Origin: Acidobacteriota bacterium
GTDB lineage: Bacteria > Acidobacteriota > Thermoanaerobaculia > UBA5066 > Gp7-AA6
Assembly (NCBI GenBank): GCA_003222385.1
Contig: QHVV01000002.1
Location: 1 to 36,675, forward strand
DNA: 36,675 bases
Reading direction: 5' to 3'
Part shown: positions 30,555 to 36,675 of the stretch, in pieces
Position numbering within the stretch: position 1 is the first letter of the stretch
Layout: every line of letters starts with the position of its first letter
Position numbers and translations under genes: made by a program
Notes under the pieces: model-generated
What the model was told of the DNA's origin: nothing
The model's input: the letters and a program-made list of their open reading frames with translations, nothing else
Databases searched by the model: none

Positions 30555-31657
30555 CACGAGAAGATCTTCTTCGCGGAATCGATCACCCGGCTGCCGCTGC
30601 CGACGGGAGCGCCGATCAGCCGAGCGTACTCGCGAAGGAGTTCTTTTTCCTTCGCCGTCGGCTTCTCGGGGACCGAGACGCCGACCCGCACGACCAGGTC
30701 GCCGCGGCCGCTCTTTCCGAGCCGTCCGAGGCCGCGTCCCCGGAGCTTGACCTCGTTTCCGGGCTGGGTGCCGGCGGGGATCGCCACTTTGTGCGGCTCG
30801 CCGTCGAAGGTCGGCACCGAGACCTCCCCTCCCAGCGCGACCGTCGGGAAGGGTAGGTTGAGCGCGAGGACCAGGTCGTCGCCCTCGCGGGCGAATATTT
30901 CGTGGGGCAGGATCGTCAGCACGACGTAGAGATCCCCGGAAGGGCCTCGGGACGGGCCGGCGTCTCCTTCGCCGGCGAGGCGCAGACGCGATCCCGTCTC
31001 GACCCCGGCCGGAATGCGGATCTCGAGCTTGCGCTGCCCGCGCTTTCTCCCCTCCCCGCGACACGTCCGGCACGGCTTCTCGATTATCTTTCCTTCTCCG
31101 CCGCAGTTCGGACATGGACGCGTGACCACCAGGAAGCCTTGCGAGACGCGTTGCCGCCCCCGGCCGCGGCAGGCGGGACAGGTCGTCGGAGAGGTCCCGA
31201 CCTCCGCGCCCGACCCGTCGCAATCGCTGCAACGCTCGAGGCGCGAAACGACGATCGGAGCGTCGATGCCGAACGCCGCGTCCTTCAACGTGATCTCCAT
31301 CCGGTAGACGAGATCGCTTCCCGCCATCGGCCGTTCGCGCGGGCCGGAAAATCCGAAGAGCTCGCCGAAGAGGTCCGTGAAGTCCGCGAACGTGGACGGA
31401 TCGAAGCCGCCGAATCCTCCGCCCGCCGATCCGAGGCCGGAATGGCCGAAGCGGTCGTAGCGCTGCCGCCGCTCCGAATCCGAAAGGACCGCGTAGGCCT
31501 CGGACGCCTCCTTGAACTTCTCGGAAGCGGCCGGGTCGTCCGGGTTGCGGTCCGGGTGGTACTGGAGGGCGAGACGCCGGTACGCGGACTTCAACTCCCC
31601 CGCGTCCGCGCCGCGGGACACGCCCAGCACCTCGTAGTAATCGCGGCGGGTGGCCAT
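30554..31657 (-). CDS. dnaJ: Chaperone protein DnaJ
   Basis: Hsp40 co-chaperone that delivers substrates to DnaK and stimulates its ATPase. Seen: J domain at 1-70 with HPD at 34-36 (YHPDRN); a Gly/Phe-rich linker (GLGSAGGGFGGF); a zinc-finger region with four CxxCxGxG repeats (CSDCDGSG, CPACRGRG, CPNCGGEG, CRTCRGEG); then two beta-barrel substrate domains (RIPAGVETGSRLRLAGEG, IPAGTQPGNEVKLRGRG). All eight zinc cysteines are present. Length 367. It begins 2 nt after dnaK, in the same operon. Confidence 0.97.
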   Translation of the reverse strand: MATRRDYYEVLGVSRGADAGELKSAYRRLALQYHPDRNPDDPAASEKFKEASEAYAVLSDSERRQRYDRFGHSGLGSAGGGFGGFDPSTFADFTDLFGELFGFSGPRERPMAGSDLVYRMEITLKDAAFGIDAPIVVSRLERCSDCDGSGAEVGTSPTTCPACRGRGRQRVSQGFLVVTRPCPNCGGEGKIIEKPCRTCRGEGRKRGQRKLEIRIPAGVETGSRLRLAGEGDAGPSRGPSGDLYVVLTILPHEIFAREGDDLVLALNLPFPTVALGGEVSVPTFDGEPHKVAIPAGTQPGNEVKLRGRGLGRLGKSGRGDLVVRVGVSVPEKPTAKEKELLREYARLIGAPVGSGSRVIDSAKKIFS

Positions 31658-31659
31658 GT

Positions 31660-33501
31660 CTACGATCCGGGCGCGGCCGCCTCGCCGCTGCCGGCGGCGG
31701 CGCGCTGCAGGATGACTCGGGTCAGGACCTTCGAGACCCCCTGCATGTCGAAGAGGGCTTCATTCAGCTCGTCGCGTGACTCGCTCGAAGCAATCTCCCG
31801 GGAGCGCAGCAGGGTTTCCTCGATACGCTCTCTCTCGTCCGGCGCGAGCGCCGAGGAGAACTCCGCCAGCACGCGCTCGTTGGAAGACAGCATTCCCTCC
31901 AGCCGATTGCGCATCTGGGCGAGCTCGCGCCGGTCGCTGTCGGCGGCCGCGAACGTTTCGGCCTCGCGGATGATCCGGTCGATCTCCGACTTGGAAAGTC
32001 CTCCTGCCGGGTTGATCTGCATGCCCTGCGCCTTGCCCGTAGCGAGGTCGCGGGCGGAGACGTGAACAATCCCGTTCGAGTCGATGGCGAACGTGACCTC
32101 GATCTGGGGCACTCCCCGGGGCGCCGTGGGCAGGCCGACCAGCTCGAACCGGCCCAGCGACTTGTTCTCGCGGGCGAGCTCGCGCTCCCCCTGCAGAACG
32201 TGGATCTCCACCACCGACTGGTTGTCGGCGACCGTCGTGAAGACCTTGGTGTTCTTCGTCGGGATCGTCGAGTTCCGTTCGATCAATTTCTCGAAGAGTC
32301 CCCCGTGGGTCTCGATCCCGAGCGAGAGCGGCGTGACGTCGAGGAGCACGACCTCCTTGATCTCGCCTTTCAGCACCCCGCCCTGGATCGCGGCGCCGAT
32401 CGCGACGACCTCGTCCGGGTTGATCTCCCGCGACGGGTCCCTCCCGAAGAGCTCCGCCACCATCCGCTGAACTTTCGGGGTACGGGTCTGTCCTCCCACC
32501 AGGATGACCTGGTCCACGTCGGAGGGCTCCATCTTCGCGGAAGCGAGCGCGTCGAGACACGGCGCCGCGGTGCGGTCGATCAGGTCCGCGACGAGCTGCT
32601 CGAACTTCTCTCGCGTCAGCGTCCGGCTGATGTGTTTGGGTCCCGTGGCGTCCGCCGAGATGAACGGGAGCGTGATCGTCGTCTCCATCGCGCTCGACAG
32701 CTCGCATTTCGCCTTCTCCGAGGCTTCTTTCAGCCGCTGGAGCGCCATTCGGTCCTGCTTCAGATCGATGCCGGCCGACTTCTGGAAGTCTTCGAGGAGC
32801 CAGTCCATGATCTTCTTGTCGAAGTCCTCGCCCCCCAGGTACGTGTCGCCTGCGGTCGCCTTGACTTCGTAGATCCCGTCGCCCAGCTCCAGGATCGAGA
32901 TGTCGAACGTGCCGCCGCCCAGGTCGTACACCGCCACGACCTCGCTGCCTTTCCGGTCGAGACCGTACGCGAGCGCCGCCGCCGTCGGCTCGTTGATGAT
33001 CCGCAGCACGTCGAGCCCCGCGATCCGCCCGGCGTCGCGCGTCGCCTGGCGCTGCGCGTCGTCGAAATACGCGGGCACCGTCACGATTGCCTCGGTGATC
33101 TCCTCGCCCAGCACCTCTTCCGAAAATTCTTTGATCTCGTGGAGGATGAACGCCGAGATCTCCTCGGGGCTGTACTCGCGGCCGCGCGACCGGATCTTCA
33201 CGTCCCCGTTGGCCGCGCGTGCGATCTCGTAGGGCAGGACTTCCCGCGCGTGCGCGGTCTCCTGAGAATCGAACTTCCGACCGACGAGCCGCTTCACCGC
33301 GAAGACCGTGTTCAACGGGTTCGTGATCGCCTGACGCTTCGCGATCTGGCCGACCAGCCGATCGCCGTCTTCGGTGAATGCCACGATGGAGGGGGTCGTG
33401 CGGCTCCCCTCCCGGTTGGCGAGGACCTGCGGCGAAGTCCCCTCGACCGCGGCGACACAGCAGTTGGTCGTCCCGAGGTCGATGCCCAGGATCTTGGCCA
33501 C
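31660..33501 (-). CDS. dnaK: Chaperone protein DnaK (Hsp70)
   Basis: ATP-driven folding chaperone. Seen: GTG start giving [16 protein letters not shown], the phosphate loops [15 protein letters not shown] and [14 protein letters not shown], the adenosine motif [14 protein letters not shown], the interdomain linker [13 protein letters not shown], and the substrate-binding domain with [22 protein letters not shown]. Length 613, slightly shorter than E. coli DnaK, mainly in the lid and tail; the C-terminus ends in a short Gly/Ala-rich stretch instead of an EEV motif. Starts 1 nt after grpE. Under hrcA/CIRCE control by position. Confidence 0.97.
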   Translation of the reverse strand: MAKILGIDLGTTNCCVAAVEGTSPQVLANREGSRTTPSIVAFTEDGDRLVGQIAKRQAITNPLNTVFAVKRLVGRKFDSQETAHAREVLPYEIARAANGDVKIRSRGREYSPEEISAFILHEIKEFSEEVLGEEITEAIVTVPAYFDDAQRQATRDAGRIAGLDVLRIINEPTAAALAYGLDRKGSEVVAVYDLGGGTFDISILELGDGIYEVKATAGDTYLGGEDFDKKIMDWLLEDFQKSAGIDLKQDRMALQRLKEASEKAKCELSSAMETTITLPFISADATGPKHISRTLTREKFEQLVADLIDRTAAPCLDALASAKMEPSDVDQVILVGGQTRTPKVQRMVAELFGRDPSREINPDEVVAIGAAIQGGVLKGEIKEVVLLDVTPLSLGIETHGGLFEKLIERNSTIPTKNTKVFTTVADNQSVVEIHVLQGERELARENKSLGRFELVGLPTAPRGVPQIEVTFAIDSNGIVHVSARDLATGKAQGMQINPAGGLSKSEIDRIIREAETFAAADSDRRELAQMRNRLEGMLSSNERVLAEFSSALAPDERERIEETLLRSREIASSESRDELNEALFDMQGVSKVLTRVILQRAAAGSGEAAAPGS

Positions 33502-33502
33502 G

Positions 33503-34114
33503 TTACCGGCTCTCTTCTTCGGACCGGTTCTCGTCCGACCCTTCGCCCGGACGGAGCGCGACTTTAACGAGCGCCGGACGGATCAGGCGGTCGCCGATCA
33601 TGTATCCCTTCCGGAGGACCTCGAGAACGGTGTTTGCCGGCTCGGCCGACTCTTCGGTCGCCACCGCCTCGTGGAGGTTCGGGTCGAAGCCGCCGGCCGT
33701 ATCGACCTCGCGCAGACCGTGCTTTCGCCACAGGTCGGTGAGCTGCCTGTGGATGAGAAGAATGCCCTGGCCGAAGTCGCTCTCCAGGTCCGCCGAAGAG
33801 GCGTGCGAGAGCGCGCGCTCGAAGCTGTCGACGACCGGCAGGAACTCACGGGCGAGGTCGGCCAAGGCCAGACGGCGCGACTCCGCCTTTTCGCGCTCGC
33901 TTCTCTTGCGCAGATTCTCGAACTCGGCGAGCTTACGGAGATGGCGCTCCTTCAGCTCCTCGAGATCATTCTGGACCGACTTCAGCTTCTCCTCGGCCGC
34001 GGCGATCGCCGACCGCTCTTCCTCCTCGAGCGCGGAGTCGAGCGACTCGCCCGTGTCCTCGACGAGGATGCGGTCGTCGTCCTCGATCTCTTCCCGCCGG
34101 TCGCGGTCAACCAT
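33503..34114 (-). CDS. grpE: Nucleotide exchange factor GrpE
   Basis: Releases ADP from DnaK. Seen: an acidic N-terminus, a long coiled coil (SAIAAAEEKLKSVQNDLEEL, RKLAEFENLRKRSEREK), and the beta domain with GFDPNLHEAVATEE and VLEVLRKGYMIGDRLIRPALV. Length 203. The ATG at 34114 overlaps the end of hrcA by 8 nt, so the two are coupled. The order hrcA-grpE-dnaK-dnaJ is the classic class I heat-shock operon. Confidence 0.96.
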   Translation of the reverse strand: MVDRDRREEIEDDDRILVEDTGESLDSALEEEERSAIAAAEEKLKSVQNDLEELKERHLRKLAEFENLRKRSEREKAESRRLALADLAREFLPVVDSFERALSHASSADLESDFGQGILLIHRQLTDLWRKHGLREVDTAGGFDPNLHEAVATEESAEPANTVLEVLRKGYMIGDRLIRPALVKVALRPGEGSDENRSEEESR

Positions 34115-35171
34115 TGTTCGGCTCCCGCCTCCGGTTCTCGCGGCTCTCCAACCTCTCGGAGAGCGCGCGGCCGAGGAGCTCGACGACCGGAATCACTCGC
34201 GGATACTCGCGCCGCGCCGGCCCGATGACTCCCAGCATCCCGGTCAGTCTCTCGCCCGGCCCATACGAGGTCAACACCGCCGACAGCCTCGGATCGGACG
34301 CGAGGCTCGCCTCCGATCCCAGCACGACGCAGGTTTCCCGCGCATCGAGGTATCTCGTGACCAGATCGAGCAGGCGCGCCTTCTCGTCGAATGCGCGGAA
34401 GATCTTCTTCAGGCTTTCCACGTCGGAGAACTCCGGCTTGTCGAGCAGCTTCGAGGCGCCGTCGACGTAGACGCGCTGTTCCCCTTCCCGCGCGTCGAGT
34501 GCGAGCCGCGCGAGATCGAGAGCACGCGCGAGCATCCGATCGCACGCCGCCCGCTGTTCGGTGACCTCGTCGAGAAGGCGGCGCCGCACGTCGTCGAGCG
34601 TCCTGCCCGCGTACTCCCGGCTGAACCGCTCGCTCGCGTCGTCGAGCTCGCGGGCTGCGTAGTCGCCGCCGGTCTCGATGACCCGGGACAGGACCACGTC
34701 CGGCTCGTTGACCTGCACGACGAGGACTTTCCCCGGCGCGACCGAAAGGAACCGCAGCGTCTTCAGAACGGTGTGGAGCGCGTCGGGGGCCACGACGAAG
34801 CCGACTTCGCCCGAGAGACGCGAGAGCAACCGGGAGGCGGTCTGGAAAAGGCCCGTCACCTCCGGACCCGCGGAGGCCAGGTCGGAATCGACCTGCTCGC
34901 GGACGCCCACGTGGATCCGCCGGTTCTTCACGAGCTCGTCGATGTAGAGCCGATAGGCTCGATCCGTCGGCACGCGGCCGGCGGAGGTGTGCGGCTGCGC
35001 CAGATATCCGCCGTCGGTCAGGTCCGCCATGATGTTACGGATCGACGCCGGAGAGAGATGGAAGCGGCTGGACTTGAAGAGGGTCCGGGAAGAGACCGGC
35101 TTGCCGGTGTCGACGTGGACCCGGATGATCTCTTTCAAGATCGCCTGGCTGCGTGTGTCGAGAGTGCTCAT
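34107..35171 (-). CDS. hrcA: Heat-inducible transcription repressor HrcA
   Basis: Represses class I heat-shock genes by binding CIRCE, with GroEL as its folding sensor in model organisms. Seen: an N-terminal winged helix (RSQAILKEIIRVHVDTGKPVSS, SPASIRNIMADLTDGGYLAQ), HTSAGRVPTDRAYRLYID, and the GAF-like and dimerisation region ending GPARREYPRVIPVVELLGRALS. I chose ATG 35171 because the alternative GTG at 35189 lies inside the CIRCE operator; MSTLDTRSQ is also a normal HrcA start. Length 354. A promoter and CIRCE immediately upstream imply autoregulation of the whole operon. Confidence 0.95.
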   Translation of the reverse strand: MSTLDTRSQAILKEIIRVHVDTGKPVSSRTLFKSSRFHLSPASIRNIMADLTDGGYLAQPHTSAGRVPTDRAYRLYIDELVKNRRIHVGVREQVDSDLASAGPEVTGLFQTASRLLSRLSGEVGFVVAPDALHTVLKTLRFLSVAPGKVLVVQVNEPDVVLSRVIETGGDYAARELDDASERFSREYAGRTLDDVRRRLLDEVTEQRAACDRMLARALDLARLALDAREGEQRVYVDGASKLLDKPEFSDVESLKKIFRAFDEKARLLDLVTRYLDARETCVVLGSEASLASDPRLSAVLTSYGPGERLTGMLGVIGPARREYPRVIPVVELLGRALSERLESRENRRREPNNG

Positions 35172-35182
35172 GTCCGCTGCTT

Positions 35183-35209
35183 CTGGCACTCTCGCGCGGA
35201 GACTGCCAG
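35183..35209 (-). promoter_or_regulatory. CIRCE operator (HrcA binding site)
   Basis: Minus strand CTGGCAGTC-N9-GAGTGCCAG: 9-bp arms with one mismatch and the exact 9-nt spacer of the CIRCE consensus (TTAGCACTC-N9-GAGTGCTAA). It lies between the hrcA -10 and start codon. Confidence 0.88.
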
Positions 35210-35213
35210 ATTC

Positions 35214-35242
35214 AGGGTAGCGGCGGGAGCGGTTTCAGTCAA
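35214..35242 (-). promoter_or_regulatory. Sigma-70-like promoter of the hrcA-grpE-dnaK-dnaJ operon
   Basis: TTGACT (35242-35237), 17-nt spacer, TACCCT (35219-35214) on the minus strand. CIRCE begins 4 nt downstream of the -10, so repressor binding would cover the transcription start. Confidence 0.8.
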
Positions 35243-35258
35243 GGAAGGGCGACGCGCG

Positions 35259-35272
35259 CCGGTTCGAACCGG
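35259..35272. repeat. Perfect 14-bp palindrome, possible operator
   Basis: CCGGTTCGAACCGG in the divergent region between hrcA and the DUF2520 gene, about 16 nt upstream of the plus-strand -10 and overlapping its -35 zone. It resembles a tRNA T-arm by chance but no tRNA fits. Confidence 0.55.
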
Positions 35273-35288
35273 ACCGGGAACGTGGTCG

Positions 35289-35294
35289 TAGACT
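35289..35294 (+). promoter_or_regulatory. -10 element for the DUF2520 gene
   Basis: TAGACT, 6 nt before the GTG start at 35301, with no Shine-Dalgarno in between. This predicts a leaderless transcript. Confidence 0.45.
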
Positions 35295-35300
35295 CGGCGC

Positions 35301-36218
35301 GTGTCGGACGATTCGAACGATCCCGTCATCGTCCTCGTCGGGCCCGGGCGGGCGGGGCGCGCGTTCGCGCGGTCCTGGTCCGCCGCCGGCGGCCGGATCC
35401 TGCTCGCGGGCCGCGACGCGGACGCGACCCGCAAATTCGCGGCCGAGCTCTCCGCGCCGGCGCTCGATCTCGCCGGCGGCGGAACGCTCGAAGGAGACGT
35501 GCTCGCGCTTTCCGTTTCCGATGACGCCATCTCCCACGTCGCGACGCTTCTCGCTCCGAGAGGGAGATGGCGCTTCGCTCTCCATTTCTCGGGCGCGCTC
35601 GGGAGCGACGTCCTGACGCCGCTCCACTCCGCCGGCGCGACGCTCGCATCCTTACACCCTCTGCGCGCTTTCAGCGGCGGTGCCGACGAGAACTGGAAAG
35701 GCGCCTTCGTCGCCGTCGAAGGCGAAGAGCCGGCATCGCAAGCCGCCGCGGCGATCTGCCGGCGCGTCGGGGCGCGCCCGCACGGGATTCCCGCTTCGGG
35801 CAAACCTCTCTACCACGCCGCGGCGACGCTCGCCGCGGGAGGTTCGGCGGCCCTGCTGTCGTTCGCGGCGAGGGCCTGGGCGAGCGCCGGGCTCGACGAA
35901 TCGGAAGGCCGCGTCGCGCTCGCGGGGCTCGCATCGACGGCGGTCGAGGCGGTGGGCCGATTTCCGTTCGACGAAGCCATGACCGGACCGGTCGCGCGTC
36001 GCGACGTCGCGACGGTCCGTCTTCACAAGGCCGCGCTGGCGGATCGACCCGACCTCGCCGCGCTCTACGCGCTTCTCGCGCGGGAGACGCTCGCGCGGAC
36101 CTTCGGTCGCGGCCGGGAGTCAGAGATCGGCGAGATCGTGGGCTCCGCCGAGAGCGCGGGTCCCCGGGATCCCGCCGGAACCGGAAAGAAATTGGACAGT
36201 CGGGGTCCGCGCGGCTGA
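35301..36218 (+). CDS. Rossmann-like and DUF2520 domain protein, putative NAD(P)-dependent reductase
   Basis: A 305-residue soluble protein. Seen: an N-terminal dinucleotide-binding beta-alpha-beta with VIVLVGPGRAGRAFARSW, then LALSVSDDAISHVA and HFSGALGSDVLTPLHSAGATLASLHPLRAF, followed by a helical DUF2520 domain with LYHAAATLAAGGSAALLSFA and FPFDEAMTGPVARRDVATV. The architecture resembles ketopantoate or pyrroline-5-carboxylate reductases, and the family is often annotated next to pantothenate genes; none are here, so the substrate is unknown. The GTG start is fixed by the dinucleotide fold. It is divergent from hrcA. The last 20 or so residues are polar and probably disordered. Confidence 0.85.
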   Translation: MSDDSNDPVIVLVGPGRAGRAFARSWSAAGGRILLAGRDADATRKFAAELSAPALDLAGGGTLEGDVLALSVSDDAISHVATLLAPRGRWRFALHFSGALGSDVLTPLHSAGATLASLHPLRAFSGGADENWKGAFVAVEGEEPASQAAAAICRRVGARPHGIPASGKPLYHAAATLAAGGSAALLSFAARAWASAGLDESEGRVALAGLASTAVEAVGRFPFDEAMTGPVARRDVATVRLHKAALADRPDLAALYALLARETLARTFGRGRESEIGEIVGSAESAGPRDPAGTGKKLDSRGPRG

Positions 36219-36270
36219 CAGGCTGACCAAAAGTGGCGCACGGCGCGGGCTTCCGGCCGGCTCCGGGTGC

Positions 36271-36276
36271 TAAAAT
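36271..36276 (+). promoter_or_regulatory. Extended -10 element for the mglA-like gene
   Basis: TGC-TAAAAT, an extended -10 form, 33 nt upstream of the ATG at 36310. No clear -35. This separates the gene from the DUF2520 gene. Confidence 0.5.
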
Positions 36277-36309
36277 CCAGACGCGGGAGCAGAGCCCGCC
36301 CCGACAAAA

Positions 36310-36675
36310 ATGGTTTTTTTCAACTACGCCACGATGCAGATGGCGGCCAAGATCGTCTATTACGGTCCGGGTCTGTGCGGAAAGACCACCAACCTGCACC
36401 ACATCTATGGCCGGACCGCCCCCGACTCCCGGGGAGAGATGGTGTCGCTCGAGACCGAGACCGACCGGACTCTCTTCTTCGACCTGCTGCCGCTCGACGT
36501 GGGGGTCATCAGCGGTTTCAAAACCCGGGTGCAGCTGTACACGGTCCCCGGCCAGGTCTTCTACAACACGACCCGAAAACTCGTCCTGAAAGGGGTGGAC
36601 GGCATCGTCTTCGTGGCGGACTCGCAGCGGGCAATGAAAGAGGCGAACCTCGAGAGCCTCGCGAACTTGAAGACG
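36310..36675 (+). CDS. mglA: MglA-like small Ras-family GTPase, N-terminal part
   Basis: Polarity switch GTPase that positions gliding motors and type IV pilus machinery in Myxococcus; the 3' end runs off the window after 122 codons. Seen: [19 protein letters not shown], the P-loop GPGLCGKTT at 19-27, [20 protein letters not shown], the G3-region [21 protein letters not shown], and FVADSQ. These are diagnostic for the MglA subfamily, in which the G3 motif is TVPGQ instead of DxxG. CGK replaces the commoner GGK in the P-loop, a known variant form. With pilT at 27 kb it suggests regulated twitching or gliding. No mglB partner precedes it within the window. Confidence 0.92.
   Translation, partial: MVFFNYATMQMAAKIVYYGPGLCGKTTNLHHIYGRTAPDSRGEMVSLETETDRTLFFDLLPLDVGVISGFKTRVQLYTVPGQVFYNTTRKLVLKGVDGIVFVADSQRAMKEANLESLANLKT

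Noticed and set aside
34107-35189. Longer hrcA starting at GTG 35189
   Set aside because: That GTG lies inside the CIRCE operator; ATG 35171 gives the normal HrcA N-terminus.
35255-35280. GGTTCGAACC, resembling a tRNA T-arm
   Set aside because: No acceptor, D or anticodon arm can be drawn at the right distances; it is kept only as a palindrome.
1-36675. CRISPR arrays, insertion sequences, attachment sites, rRNA or tRNA genes
   Set aside because: None seen: no regularly spaced direct repeats, no transposase or integrase, and no tRNA-like folds recognised by eye.

Overview
The window is about 36.7 kb of GC-rich, gene-dense bacterial chromosome with strongly G/C-biased third codon positions. 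The content points to a Gram-negative, outer-membrane-bearing bacterium: a TolC-type exporter, an OmpA-family lipoprotein, LPS-type glycosyltransferase and methyltransferase genes, PilT and an MglA-type GTPase. My best guess is Acidobacteriota or a neighbouring phylum, judged from the mix of MglA, DUF4398/OmpA lipoproteins, a DUF2520 protein and the translation-operon layout. No rRNA or tRNA was seen, so this is inference. I found no prophage, insertion sequence or CRISPR array; almost everything is core or conserved accessory genome.

Layout. (1) 1-9225, minus strand: a long tightly packed run ffh-rpsP-khpA-rimM-trmD-rplS-rnhB, then a large TPR protein and two Opp/Dpp-type ABC ATPases, then the start of a TolC-family gene that leaves the window. 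(2) 9305-9698: a stand-alone unit with a strong promoter, a threonine-rich mini-lipoprotein and an intrinsic terminator. (3) 9753-13539: a membrane diguanylate cyclase and a 78-residue unknown protein on the plus strand, facing a minus-strand methyltransferase, glycosyltransferase and second 78-residue unknown protein; the two small genes overlap tail to tail. (4) 13707-16312: two DUF4398-like lipoproteins, the second with an OmpA domain, convergent with an AI-2E-family permease. (5) 16444-19771: queG, a CNNM/CorC-type protein and an NAD-type isocitrate dehydrogenase, linked by ATGA overlaps. (6) 19792-23524: a 2Fe-2S ferredoxin, trmB, pgsA, a phosphohexomutase and a lytic transglycosylase. 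(7) 23630-28962, minus: ilvE, pilT, recX, alaS. (8) 29030-35171, minus: the heat-shock operon hrcA-grpE-dnaK-dnaJ-prmA-rsmE behind a clear sigma-70 promoter and CIRCE operator. (9) 35301-end, plus: a DUF2520 Rossmann protein and the 5' part of an mglA-like gene.

The most notable signals are irregularities in conserved genes. alaS has a single-base frameshift, pilT has a frameshift plus an internal deletion of about nine residues, and rsmE carries an in-frame TAG; all three lie within 5 kb. Independently, several genes (oppD, rimM, prmA, recX, probably the AI-2E permease) have no ATG, GTG or TTG where homology requires the start, and two of them begin at a CTG overlapping the upstream TGA as CTGA. 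Three genes start with GTG only 6-8 nt downstream of a good -10 hexamer, which suggests leaderless mRNAs. I did not find a convincing new defence or biosynthetic system. The best candidates for undescribed biology are the non-canonical starts, the threonine-rich lipoprotein and the pair of overlapping small genes.
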